Assembly: GCA_041738345.1 (NCBI GenBank)
Contig: JBGSPX010000028.1
Coordinates: 1 to 64,000 of the forward strand
Origin: Proteocatella sp041738345
GTDB lineage: Bacteria; Bacillota; Clostridia; Peptostreptococcales; Filifactoraceae
Direction: 5' to 3'
Length of the DNA: 64,000 bases
The notes beneath the pieces are model-generated. The model was not told the origin of the DNA. It saw only the letters and a program-made list of their open reading frames with translations, and did no database searches. A program made the position numbers and the translations under genes. Shown here one piece after another: positions 27,365 to 35,580 of the stretch (position 1 is its first letter; each line of letters opens with the position of its first letter).

Positions 27365-27410
27365 GTTTAATAATTTCATCCACCTAAAAATATAATATAT
27401 TTTATGAAAA

Positions 27411-27447
27411 ATAAGGAAATCGGTTGACAGTCGATTTCCTTATCTGT
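27411..27447 (+). terminator. terminator after the AI-2E gene
   Basis: The perfect stem ATAAGGAAATCG/CGATTTCCTTAT has a 9-nt loop and is followed by CTGTTAT. The T-run is weak but the stem is strong. Confidence 0.65.
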
Positions 27448-27506
27448 TATATTGCTATTTAGAGAGTTAATTATGAAAAATAACATATAATCAAAGGAGA
27501 ATTGTT

Positions 27507-28583
27507 ATGAATCAATCAAGATTGACAAAAGTATTAGAATTAATGAAGCAGCAAAATCTTGAACAAATGTTAGTATCAGATCCAGCTGCAATATTTTATT
27601 TAACTGGAAAATGGATTCATCCAGGTGAAAGATTACTTTGCTTATTTTTAAAAGCAGATGGAGACCATAAGATATTTATAAATGAATTATTCCCTGTAAC
27701 AGAAGAACTTGGAGCAGAGAAAATATGGTTCAATGATACTCAAGATGGTGTTAGCTTTATAGCTAAATATACAGATTCAAGTAAGGCAATTGGCGTAGAT
27801 AAAAACTGGCCAGCTAAATTCCTATTAAGACTTATGGAATTAAATGGAGCATCAAGCTACAAAAATGGTTCAGAAATACTTGATAGAGTAAGAATGAACA
27901 AAGATGAGCAAGAAAGAGATTTTATGAGAGTTGCATCAGATATCAATGATAAAGCTATGGAAAAACTTGAAAAAGGTTTAGAAGCTGGTATAACAGAATA
28001 TAAAATGATGCAAAATCTAACTACTATATATGAAGACCTTGGTGCAGAAGGATTCTCATTTACTCCGATAATAGGATTTGGAGCAAATGCAGCAGACCCT
28101 CACCATGATACAGATAAAACTGTTATAAAAGAAGGCGATTCTGTAATTCTTGATATCGGTTGTGTAAAAGATTCATATTGTTCAGATATGACTAGAACAG
28201 TATTCTTTAAATCAGTTTCAGAAAAAGGTAGAGAAATTTACGAAATAGTAAAAGAAGCTAATTTAAGAGCAATTGCTACAGTTAAACCTGGAGCTAGATT
28301 CTGTGATATAGATGCAGCAGCTAGAGACTATATAACAGAAAAAGGCTATGGAAAATACTTTACACACAGAACAGGTCATTCAATAGGTATCGAGTGCCAT
28401 GATTTCGGTGATGTATCTTCTGTAAATGAAATGCCAGTAGAAGAAGGAATGATATTCTCTATAGAACCAGGAATATATCTTTCAGGCGAAGTAGGGGTTA
28501 GAATAGAAGATTTAGTACTAGTTACTAAAGATGGTTGCGAAGTTTTAAATAAATATCCAAAAGAACTTAAAATTATAGGATAA
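27507..28583 (+). CDS. M24 family metallopeptidase (Xaa-Pro peptidase type)
   Basis: This 358-residue enzyme has a creatinase-like N-terminal domain and a pita-bread catalytic domain from about residue 130. Metal ligands are visible in DIGCVKDSYCSDMTRT (two aspartates), HRTGHSIGIECHD (histidine), FSIEPGIY (glutamate) and VRIEDLV (glutamate). It should cut Xaa-Pro bonds of peptides taken up for fermentation. AAAGGAGA precedes the ATG. It stands alone before a strong terminator. Confidence 0.9.
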   Translation: MNQSRLTKVLELMKQQNLEQMLVSDPAAIFYLTGKWIHPGERLLCLFLKADGDHKIFINELFPVTEELGAEKIWFNDTQDGVSFIAKYTDSSKAIGVDKNWPAKFLLRLMELNGASSYKNGSEILDRVRMNKDEQERDFMRVASDINDKAMEKLEKGLEAGITEYKMMQNLTTIYEDLGAEGFSFTPIIGFGANAADPHHDTDKTVIKEGDSVILDIGCVKDSYCSDMTRTVFFKSVSEKGREIYEIVKEANLRAIATVKPGARFCDIDAAARDYITEKGYGKYFTHRTGHSIGIECHDFGDVSSVNEMPVEEGMIFSIEPGIYLSGEVGVRIEDLVLVTKDGCEVLNKYPKELKIIG

Positions 28584-28590
28584 TAAATGT

Positions 28591-28620
28591 GAGGCAGAGC
28601 TTGATGCTCTGTCTTTTTCT
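28591..28620 (+). terminator. terminator after the peptidase gene
   Basis: GGCAGAGC/GCTCTGTC with loop TTGAT is followed by TTTTTCT. Confidence 0.85.
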
Positions 28621-28641
28621 ATAATAGAAGGGATGATGAAT

Positions 28642-29616
28642 ATGAATATAGACGTAATAACGTTAAATGCCTTTGCAGCAGATGAAATTGGAGGGAATCC
28701 AGCAGGGGTAGTTATAAATGCTGATGAACTATCAGAAATTGAGATGCAGCAAATTGCAAAAAAAGTAGGTTTTTCAGAAACTGCATTTATTATGAAATCA
28801 GATAAAGCTGATTTCAAACTTAGATTTTTTACACCAGAGGATGAAGTGGACCTTTGTGGACATGCTACAATAGCTACTTTTTATGCTATGTTTAATTTAG
28901 GACTTGTAAAGTCAGGCAAATACATTCAAGAAACAAAGGCGGGGAATCTTGAAATTGAAATAAAAGAAGATGGGAAGATTTTTATGCAGCAAAATAAGCC
29001 ATCCTTTTTTGAAAAGATAACAGAACTTGATAAAGATTTCGAAGCGATATGTAATTCATTAGGGATAGAGTCGAATAAAATAGGTATAAAAAATTATGTA
29101 GCGCAGCTTGGTGAAGATGGTCTAGAGACTGTATATATTGAGGGGAAAAACATACTTAGAAAAATGGGTATTGTTTCCACGGGACTCAGGGATTTAATAA
29201 TTCCAGTAGAAGATTTAGAAACCCTAAGAAATATAACTCCAGATTATGAACTTATAGCAAAAATAAGCAAGAAGTATGGTGTTACAGGATATCATGTATT
29301 TACTTTAGAAACTGAGGATGAAGAAAACACTGCACAGTGTAGAAATTTTGCACCACTTTTTGGAATAGATGAAGAATCCGCTACAGGGACTTCAAGTGGA
29401 GCACTGGCTTGTTTTATTTATGAAAATAAACTTAAATCAAAGATAAAGCTTAATGGCACAATAAATATGCGATTTGAACAGGGTTATACAATGAATCAAA
29501 AATCGATTATAGATGCAAGTATAGACGTACATTCAAATGAAAAAGGGGTATATATAGAAGCCGTAAGAGTAGGTGGTATAGCAAAAGGAATTTCAAAAGT
29601 AAATATTGAAATATAA
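28642..29616 (+). CDS. PhzF family isomerase/epimerase-like protein
   Basis: This 324-residue protein shows the PhzF signature VITLNAFAADEIGGNPAGVV at the N-terminus. It also has VGFSETAFI, LCGHATIATFYA and GIDEESATGTSSGALA. Family members share a diaminopimelate-epimerase fold, and most have unknown substrates. I take the third ATG of three close candidates (28633, 28636, 28642), because only it has proper spacing from AGAAGGG and it matches the family N-terminus. It converges with the minus-strand gene at 29688. Confidence 0.85.
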   Translation: MNIDVITLNAFAADEIGGNPAGVVINADELSEIEMQQIAKKVGFSETAFIMKSDKADFKLRFFTPEDEVDLCGHATIATFYAMFNLGLVKSGKYIQETKAGNLEIEIKEDGKIFMQQNKPSFFEKITELDKDFEAICNSLGIESNKIGIKNYVAQLGEDGLETVYIEGKNILRKMGIVSTGLRDLIIPVEDLETLRNITPDYELIAKISKKYGVTGYHVFTLETEDEENTAQCRNFAPLFGIDEESATGTSSGALACFIYENKLKSKIKLNGTINMRFEQGYTMNQKSIIDASIDVHSNEKGVYIEAVRVGGIAKGISKVNIEI

Positions 29617-29632
29617 CTAAAAAAATTGTAAC

Positions 29633-29680
29633 AATAAGCACATCAAATCACTTTTATAATAAAGAATTGATGTGCTTAAA
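29633..29680. terminator. bidirectional terminator between convergent genes
   Basis: TAAGCACATCAA pairs with TTGATGTGCTTA around a 20-nt loop between two convergent stop codons. Both flanks are A/T-rich. Confidence 0.65.
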
Positions 29681-29687
29681 ATTTTAA

Positions 29688-31079
29688 TTATTGTATAGAC
29701 TCTATTAAAAGAGTTTCAAATAAAGGGAGTTCAACATTTTTAAAGTCTTCCCACTCATTTATATCTGAACACGAATCAGATATATTAGAGACTAAACTTG
29801 ATATTTTTTGACATATATATATAAAGTTATCTTCATATATAATTTTTATAGTACCTATAGTGGCAAGTGCGTTTGCTATAGTTAGGAGAATATCTTCTTT
29901 AATATAAGAGGCATCAGAGGCATCAAATTTTTGGAATATAGGTTGATATAAATCTGCATCTGCATATCGTGCTTTTATTATAGAAAGAAATCTCATAAAA
30001 TCCTCTATATTGCTTCCTGGCTCAATTTCAAATAAAATTTTAAAAAATACATTCCACTCAAAATCTATATTTATCATTTCAAGCAATTTATTTCCTAAAA
30101 TTTCACCAAAACGACTCTTAGGCTTAAACTTGCGTTCAAAGTATATAGGGGTTTCAAAATCAATAAATCTATTAGAAATATAGTTTATTCTAGCTAAAAG
30201 TTCAAGCATAGTTTGGCTTGATAGATTTTGGTACACAATTTCATTTTTAACAAAGATATATTGACTGATTATATCACACGCTTTTTTAAAATCTATAGTA
30301 AAACCTATATTTTCTCTCATTTTTTCAATAAAGATATCATTTATAGATTTAGCGAGAATTAGTTTTGAGAATTCTTCCCCAAGTACCTTATCAGGTTCTT
30401 TTTCAGAAGTAGAAACGACATTCATTTGATGGTATATAAGTGCAATCTGTTTATCTATAGATTCAAGATTTTGATATATAGAACCAAGCATATCTTTCAT
30501 AAAATTATCTATTAAGATATAATTATTGTTTTTATATATAACTTCGTGCTCTATATCTGCCCAAAATGAATGCACAAGTGATTTTATCTGAAGTTCAAAA
30601 TTTATTTTTTCACCATATGAATAATAATGGCCATCTATTCTATATATAGTAAATCCATTTTTTTGTTTTTGAGGTTGAGTTTCAGCTAAATTAAGATAGA
30701 TAGGCATATTTTTAAGTTCTGGATTATAGAACCAACCATCTACATCAGTATGTGAAAAAAAACTTTTGATTATTTTAAATATATTTGCTTCTTCATGTAC
30801 AAAACGGCAGAATATCATAATTCCTATTAAGTCAGGAAGATTATCCAATATGATTTCTGGTGTTTCATATTTTTGATAAAGTTTATTACGTAGAATTTTT
30901 TCTCTTAGACTTTTTGAAGCTTTTACACGCTTATTAACGCTTACGATAGCCTGTTGATTTTCATACATAAGCGCTTCAAAAAAAGCAGAAAGTTTATCAG
31001 AAACTGACTCGTAGTGAGGAGTCATTTCTTCTAAAATATTAACAGTATTATCAATGGTTTCCAAAAACGATAGTTTCAT
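29688..31079 (-). CDS. divergent RelA/SpoT-domain protein
   Basis: This 463-residue protein carries a region like the (p)ppGpp synthetase domain in residues 45-185. RVKASKSLREKI lies at 51-62, DLIGIMIFCRF at 83-93 and FELQIKSLVHSFWADIEHEV at 161-180, which matches the conserved E-Q and W-A-x-x-EH pattern. The usual NGYRSLH nucleotide loop is replaced by NGFTIYRIDG at 141-150. Residues 190-463 form a helical extension not seen in the small synthetases. There is no HD hydrolase or TGS domain. It could make an alarmone, a different pyrophosphorylated nucleotide, or be inactive. Its promoter is unclear. Confidence 0.72.
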   Translation of the reverse strand: MKLSFLETIDNTVNILEEMTPHYESVSDKLSAFFEALMYENQQAIVSVNKRVKASKSLREKILRNKLYQKYETPEIILDNLPDLIGIMIFCRFVHEEANIFKIIKSFFSHTDVDGWFYNPELKNMPIYLNLAETQPQKQKNGFTIYRIDGHYYSYGEKINFELQIKSLVHSFWADIEHEVIYKNNNYILIDNFMKDMLGSIYQNLESIDKQIALIYHQMNVVSTSEKEPDKVLGEEFSKLILAKSINDIFIEKMRENIGFTIDFKKACDIISQYIFVKNEIVYQNLSSQTMLELLARINYISNRFIDFETPIYFERKFKPKSRFGEILGNKLLEMINIDFEWNVFFKILFEIEPGSNIEDFMRFLSIIKARYADADLYQPIFQKFDASDASYIKEDILLTIANALATIGTIKIIYEDNFIYICQKISSLVSNISDSCSDINEWEDFKNVELPLFETLLIESIQ

Positions 31080-31255
31080 TATAGAAAACTCCTTTTGAAT
31101 TTATTATTTGTATCCATGATAAGTATATAACAAAATTTTAAAAAGTGCTACGGATATCATAGAAATACCACACAAATATCATACTAAGCATATAAATATA
31201 ATAAAAGGTGGAAATATATACAAAATTGATGTAAAATAGATATTTGGAGGATAGT

Positions 31256-31750
31256 ATGTTGAGAAGAGAAAAAAATAATTACTATTTAGACATAGCTGAA
31301 TCAGTTGCAGGTAGGGGAACATGTCTGAGGAGAAATTACGGATGTATAATTGTAAAAAATGATGAAATCATAGCTACTGGATATACAGGAGCACCAAGAG
31401 GAAGAAAAAATTGTAACGATTTAGGATTTTGTTACAGAGAAAAAGTCAATATACCAAGAGGGCAGATGTATGAAAAATGTAGATCGGTTCATGCTGAAAT
31501 GAATGCCATAATTTCTGCGCCTAGAAAAGACATGATTGAAAGCATTATGTATATTGTTGGGAAAAATTATATCGATGGAGAGTATGTAAATAATGCCAAC
31601 TCTTGTTCTATATGTAAAAGACTGATAATAAATGCAGGCATATCAAAAGTGTATATAAGAGATACAAAAGAAGAATATAGAGTTATAGACGTAAATAGCT
31701 GGATAGAAAATGATGATAGTCTTATAGAAGACATCAATTTCGGTTATTAA
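31256..31750 (+). CDS. comEB: dCMP deaminase-like zinc deaminase (ComEB type)
   Basis: This 164-residue enzyme should deaminate dCMP to dUMP for thymidylate synthesis. Zinc ligands lie in VHAEMNAI (His and catalytic Glu) and CSICKR (two Cys). The N-terminal RGTCLRRNYGCIIV and TGYTGAPRG segments match the family. I use the ATG at 31256, 5 nt after GGAGG. The longer frame starts at a TTG upstream of that site. It is followed 27 nt later by tagO, a common clostridial order. Confidence 0.88.
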   Translation: MLRREKNNYYLDIAESVAGRGTCLRRNYGCIIVKNDEIIATGYTGAPRGRKNCNDLGFCYREKVNIPRGQMYEKCRSVHAEMNAIISAPRKDMIESIMYIVGKNYIDGEYVNNANSCSICKRLIINAGISKVYIRDTKEEYRVIDVNSWIENDDSLIEDINFGY

Positions 31751-31777
31751 ATTATTTGAAAAAATTTGAGGTGTAAA

Positions 31778-32815
31778 ATGATAAGACCAATATTAGCGTT
31801 TTTACTTAGTGCATTAGTATGCTATTTTATTACGCCCCTAGTAATAAATTTAGCGTACAAAATAGGAGCAATTGATGTTCCAAAAGATAATAGACGAGTT
31901 CATAAAAAACCAATTCCAAGATTAGGTGGACTTGCTATATTTTCAGGTTTTATAGTTTCATGTATAGTATTTTTAAGGCCAACACAGGAGCTTTTGGCGA
32001 TAATGCTTTCTAGTTTTATAATAGTGTGCATGGGAATTGTAGATGATACAGCTCCTATGAAGGCGAAAACCAAACTATTAATACAAATAATATGTGCAGG
32101 AATAGTAACTTGGGCAGGAGTAAGAATAGATTTCTTTACAAATCCTTTTGAAGAAGAAACGCTTGTAGTTTTAAAAATGCTGAGCATACCAGTTACAATA
32201 TTTTGGATTGTAGGGATTACAAATACAGTTAATCTTATAGATGGACTTGATGGACTAGCTGCTGGAGTTTCTGCAATCGCAGCACTTACGCTTACAGCAG
32301 TTGCACTATTTTCCAAACAATTTAATACCGCAACCCTACTCATGGGAGTTGCTGGAGGAGCAGTAGGGTTTCTTCCGCATAACTTCAATCCCGCAAAAAT
32401 ATTTATGGGAGATACAGGGTCTTTATTTTTAGGCTTTATACTTTCTATTGCAGCGGTAGAAGGTACTATAAAAGGAGCGACTGTAGTAGCTGTTGTTATT
32501 CCACTATTTGCACTTGCAATACCTATTTTGGATACAACCTTTGCTATTATAAGACGATATCTTGCAGGAAAACCTATAATGGAGGCAGATAAAGGCCATC
32601 TCCATCATAGACTTCTTGCAAAAGGATTAAGCCAAAAGAAAACAGTGGTGTTCTTATATGCTATAGCAGCAGTTTTAGGTGCAAGTTCACTTTTGATATT
32701 AAGATCCGATTATATAGCAGCAGCAATAGTCATAGTAATTGATATATTCCTTATAATATTTGGAGTAAAAAAATTAAAGATTCTGGAGGAAGTTAAGACA
32801 AATGAAAAAAATTAA
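31778..32815 (+). CDS. tagO: undecaprenyl-phosphate N-acetylglucosaminyl 1-phosphate transferase
   Basis: This 345-residue polytopic membrane protein (about ten spans) starts a wall-polymer lipid-linked chain by moving GlcNAc-1-phosphate onto undecaprenyl phosphate. Landmarks are RRVHKKPIPRLGGLAIF, the VDDT aspartates near residue 85, NLIDGLDGLAAG near 152, FMGDTGSLFLGF near 211 and the HLHHRLL loop near 277. I place the start at the ATG at 31778 after GAGGTG. The following epimerase gene overlaps it by 14 nt. Together they should serve teichoic-acid or another surface glycan. Confidence 0.92.
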   Translation: MIRPILAFLLSALVCYFITPLVINLAYKIGAIDVPKDNRRVHKKPIPRLGGLAIFSGFIVSCIVFLRPTQELLAIMLSSFIIVCMGIVDDTAPMKAKTKLLIQIICAGIVTWAGVRIDFFTNPFEEETLVVLKMLSIPVTIFWIVGITNTVNLIDGLDGLAAGVSAIAALTLTAVALFSKQFNTATLLMGVAGGAVGFLPHNFNPAKIFMGDTGSLFLGFILSIAAVEGTIKGATVVAVVIPLFALAIPILDTTFAIIRRYLAGKPIMEADKGHLHHRLLAKGLSQKKTVVFLYAIAAVLGASSLLILRSDYIAAAIVIVIDIFLIIFGVKKLKILEEVKTNEKN

Positions 32816-33923
32816 AGTTGTAAGTGTATTTGGAACTAGACCAGAAGCCATAAAAATGGCGCCACTGGTAAAGGAATTAGAAAAACATAAAGATAAAATC
32901 GAAAGTAAAGTTTTAATAACTGCTCAGCATAGAGAAATGCTTGATCAAGTACTAGATATATTTGAGATAACTCCAGATTATGATTTAAACTTAATGAAAC
33001 ATGGGCAGACAATAACTGACATTACAAGTGGAGTATTAAAGGGTGTAGAAGATATCTTAAAAGAATATAAGCCCGATTTAGTTTTAGTTCATGGAGATAC
33101 AACTACTACATTTTCGGCAGCACTGGCAGCCTTTTATCAAAAGATAGCAGTAGGACATGTAGAAGCAGGACTTAGAACTGGAAATATATATTCTCCATAT
33201 CCAGAAGAAATGAATAGAATGCTTACTGGAAGACTTGCAACTTATCACTATGCTCCAACTACATCCAATCAAAAAAATCTGCTTGCAGAAAATGTAGACC
33301 AAGAAAAGATAATAATAACAGGAAATACAGTAATAGATGCTCTATATTATGTTACTGAAAAAGACTATGAATTTGAATTAGAAGCGCTTAATAAGATTGA
33401 TTTTGAGTCAGAAAAAGTGATACTACTTACTTGTCATAGACGAGAAAATTGGGGAAAGCCTATGGAAAATATATTTGCGGCAGTTAAGATTATTGCTGAA
33501 AAATATCCAGATAGTAGAGTTATTTTCCCGATGCATAAAAATCCGTTAGTTAGAGATACCGCAGTAAAGATAATGGGAGATACAAAGAATATAACTCTAA
33601 TAGAACCACTAGAATATCAACCGTTTGCAAAACTTATGAGTAAGTCACATATAATTCTTACAGATTCTGGTGGAATTCAAGAAGAAGCTCCAGGGCTAGG
33701 AAAACCAGTTATAGTTTTAAGAACTGAAACAGAACGACCAGAAGCCGTTGAAGCAGGTACTGTAAAAGTGGCTGGTGTTGAAACTGACAAAATAGTAAGC
33801 TTTGTTAGTGAGCTTATGGATTCGCAAGAAGCATATGAAAAAATGGCAAAATCAGTGAATCCGTATGGAGATGGAAAAGCAGCTATTAGAATAGTTCAAA
33901 ATATTATAGATACTTTAAAATAA
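32802..33923 (+). CDS. mnaA: UDP-N-acetylglucosamine 2-epimerase (non-hydrolysing)
   Basis: This 373-residue enzyme interconverts UDP-GlcNAc and UDP-ManNAc. Conserved parts are VFGTRPEAIKMAPLV at the N-terminus, LVHGDTTTTFSAALAAFYQ near residue 95, HVEAGLRTGNIYSPYPEEMNR near 118 and LTDSGGIQEEAP near 286. It overlaps tagO, so translation is probably coupled. ManNAc is used in teichoic-acid linkage units and other wall glycans. Confidence 0.94.
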   Translation: MKKIKVVSVFGTRPEAIKMAPLVKELEKHKDKIESKVLITAQHREMLDQVLDIFEITPDYDLNLMKHGQTITDITSGVLKGVEDILKEYKPDLVLVHGDTTTTFSAALAAFYQKIAVGHVEAGLRTGNIYSPYPEEMNRMLTGRLATYHYAPTTSNQKNLLAENVDQEKIIITGNTVIDALYYVTEKDYEFELEALNKIDFESEKVILLTCHRRENWGKPMENIFAAVKIIAEKYPDSRVIFPMHKNPLVRDTAVKIMGDTKNITLIEPLEYQPFAKLMSKSHIILTDSGGIQEEAPGLGKPVIVLRTETERPEAVEAGTVKVAGVETDKIVSFVSELMDSQEAYEKMAKSVNPYGDGKAAIRIVQNIIDTLK

Positions 33924-33934
33924 AAATAAACTAT

Positions 33935-33979
33935 AAACGTATTTGAAATCATATTATGATTACGAGTACGTTTTTTTAT
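33935..33979 (+). terminator. mnaA terminator
   Basis: AAACGTA pairs with TACGTTT, with an inner ATCAT/ATGAT helix, followed by TTTTTT. Confidence 0.75.
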
Positions 33980-34000
33980 TAACAAAATTGTTTTTAGGTG

Positions 34001-34029
34001 TAGACAAGCTTTAATTTAAGTGATATTAT
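34001..34029 (+). promoter_or_regulatory. ctfAB promoter
   Basis: TAGACA (34001-34006) and TATTAT (34024-34029) are 17 nt apart, with one mismatch in each box. The start should be near 34036. Confidence 0.68.
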
Positions 34030-34042
34030 ATAGTTATTAAAA

Positions 34043-34059
34043 TAACGTTAACGTTAACA
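34043..34059. promoter_or_regulatory. cre-like palindromic operator in the ctfAB leader
   Basis: TAACGTTAACGTTA is a perfect palindrome, and GTTAACGTTAAC forms a second overlapping one. On the minus strand, positions 34059-34046 fit the CcpA cre consensus TGWNANCGNTNWCA at all fixed places but the last. It lies just after the predicted start, where a bound repressor would block transcription. Confidence 0.6.
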
Positions 34060-34086
34060 CGAAAAATGAAATTGGAGGATAAACTA

Positions 34087-34737
34087 ATGAAACAAAAGGT
34101 TGTAGAAATCAGTCAAGTTATGGATTTAGTTAAAGATGGAATGACCATAATGGTAGGGGGATTCCTAGCATGTGGAACTCCTGAAAAATTAATAGATGCA
34201 ATAGTGGAAAAAGGAGTTAAAGATATAACTCTAATCTGCAATGACACAGGTTTTGTAGATAGGGGAGTAGGTAAATGGGTAGTAAATAAGCAGGTATCAC
34301 ATACAATAGCTTCTCATGTAGGAACGAATAAAGAGACTGGAAATCAAATGAATTCTGGCGAAATGAAAGTTACATTAGTACCACAGGGTACTTTAGCAGA
34401 GCAAGTAAGAGCAGGAGGAGCAGGCCTTGGTGGCGTACTTACTCCAACAGGTTTAGGTACTATAGTTGAAGAAGGAAAACAGAAAATAACTGTGGATGGA
34501 AAAGAATATCTTTTAGAAACAGCACTTAGAGCAGACTTAGCACTTCTTTTTGGAAATATAGTAGATAAAAAAGGAAATATAGTTTATGAAAAATCAACAA
34601 GAAACTTTAACCTTTTGATGGCTATGTCGGCAGACACTGTAATAGTAGAAGCTGAAAAAATTGTTGAAGTAGGAGAAATTGATCCTAATATGGTAATGAC
34701 TCCAGGGGTTTGCGTAGATTATATAGTACAAGGATAA
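34087..34737 (+). CDS. ctfA: CoA transferase subunit A (acetoacetate/butyrate type)
   Basis: This 216-residue subunit of a family I CoA transferase moves CoA between acyl-CoA and a short-chain acid. DGMTIMVGGFLACGTPEKLI, SGLGGVLTPTG-like (AGLGGVLTPTG) and MTPGVCVDYIV match clostridial CtfA/AtoD proteins closely. I use the ATG at 34087 after GGAGG. The ATG at 34066 lies upstream of that site. Subunit B follows after 12 nt. The acid used in this organism (acetate, butyrate, acetoacetate or propionate) is not decided by sequence. Confidence 0.92.
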   Translation: MKQKVVEISQVMDLVKDGMTIMVGGFLACGTPEKLIDAIVEKGVKDITLICNDTGFVDRGVGKWVVNKQVSHTIASHVGTNKETGNQMNSGEMKVTLVPQGTLAEQVRAGGAGLGGVLTPTGLGTIVEEGKQKITVDGKEYLLETALRADLALLFGNIVDKKGNIVYEKSTRNFNLLMAMSADTVIVEAEKIVEVGEIDPNMVMTPGVCVDYIVQG

Positions 34738-34749
34738 GGAGAGAATATT

Positions 34750-35397
34750 ATGTCTAGAGAACTTATAGTAAAAAGAGTGGCTAAAGAATTAAAAGATGGA
34801 GATGTAGTTAATTTAGGAATCGGTATGCCTACACTTGTTGCAAATTACATACCAGAAGATATGGATGTTACTTTCCAATCAGAAAATGGATTCTTAGGAC
34901 TTGGGCCAGCACCAGAAGAAGGCAAAGAGGATAAACATCTAGTGAATGCGGGAGGACAGCCAGTAACAATAAAGCCCGGTGGAATGTTTTTTGATTCCGC
35001 AACATCGTTTGCAATAATAAGAGGTGGTCATGTGGACGTTACCGTTTTAGGGGCACTTCAAGTTGATGAAGAAGGAAACTTAGCAAACTGGATGATTCCA
35101 GGGAAAATGGTACCAGGAATGGGCGGAGCTATGGACCTTGTAGTAGGAGCTAAAAGAGTTATCGTGGCGATGGAACATACTGCAAAGGGAGCACATAAGA
35201 TACTCAAAAAATGTCAGCTTCCACTTACTGCAGCAAAACAAGTAAATACTATAATTACTGAAATGGGAGTTATGGAGGTTACTAGCGAGGGATTAGTGCT
35301 TACGGAAATTGCAGAAGGGTACACTGTGGAAGAGGTACAAGCAGCTACAGAGGCCAAACTTATAATCTCAAAAGAGCTTAAAAAAATGGAAGTTTAA
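34750..35397 (+). CDS. ctfB: CoA transferase subunit B
   Basis: This 215-residue subunit carries the catalytic glutamate in FQSENGFLG (E45), which forms the glutamyl-CoA thioester. NLGIGMPTLVANYIP, FFDSATSFAIIRGGHVDVTVLGALQVD and NWMIPGKMVPGMGGAMDLV are typical of CtfB/AtoA. AAGGAGAG precedes the ATG. It forms one operon with ctfA and ends at a strong terminator. Confidence 0.93.
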   Translation: MSRELIVKRVAKELKDGDVVNLGIGMPTLVANYIPEDMDVTFQSENGFLGLGPAPEEGKEDKHLVNAGGQPVTIKPGGMFFDSATSFAIIRGGHVDVTVLGALQVDEEGNLANWMIPGKMVPGMGGAMDLVVGAKRVIVAMEHTAKGAHKILKKCQLPLTAAKQVNTIITEMGVMEVTSEGLVLTEIAEGYTVEEVQAATEAKLIISKELKKMEV

Positions 35398-35410
35398 TCA
35401 TTTTTGATTT

Positions 35411-35446
35411 AAAAAAGTGGAGAATTTAGGTTTTCCACTTTTTTTA
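35411..35446 (+). terminator. ctfAB terminator
   Basis: AAAAAAGTGGA pairs with TCCACTTTTTT and runs into the T-tract, with a matching A-tract upstream. Confidence 0.85.
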
Positions 35447-35469
35447 ATTAAGTAGAATTTAAAAAAATG

Positions 35470-35499
35470 TTGAAATCTTTGGACAAATCAGTATATAAT
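35470..35499 (+). promoter_or_regulatory. dsdA promoter
   Basis: TTGAAA (35470-35475) and a perfect TATAAT (35494-35499) are 18 nt apart. Confidence 0.75.
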
Positions 35500-35580
35500 G
35501 TACTTAGCAATTGTAAAAGGTTACAACTATTCACATAAATAGCTTTTGAACTTGCAATTTTCCTTAAATGAGGTGATATT

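Noticed and set aside
31900..32388. 162-codon minus-strand frame in tagO
   Set aside because: It is an antisense shadow of a membrane protein gene, with no start signal.
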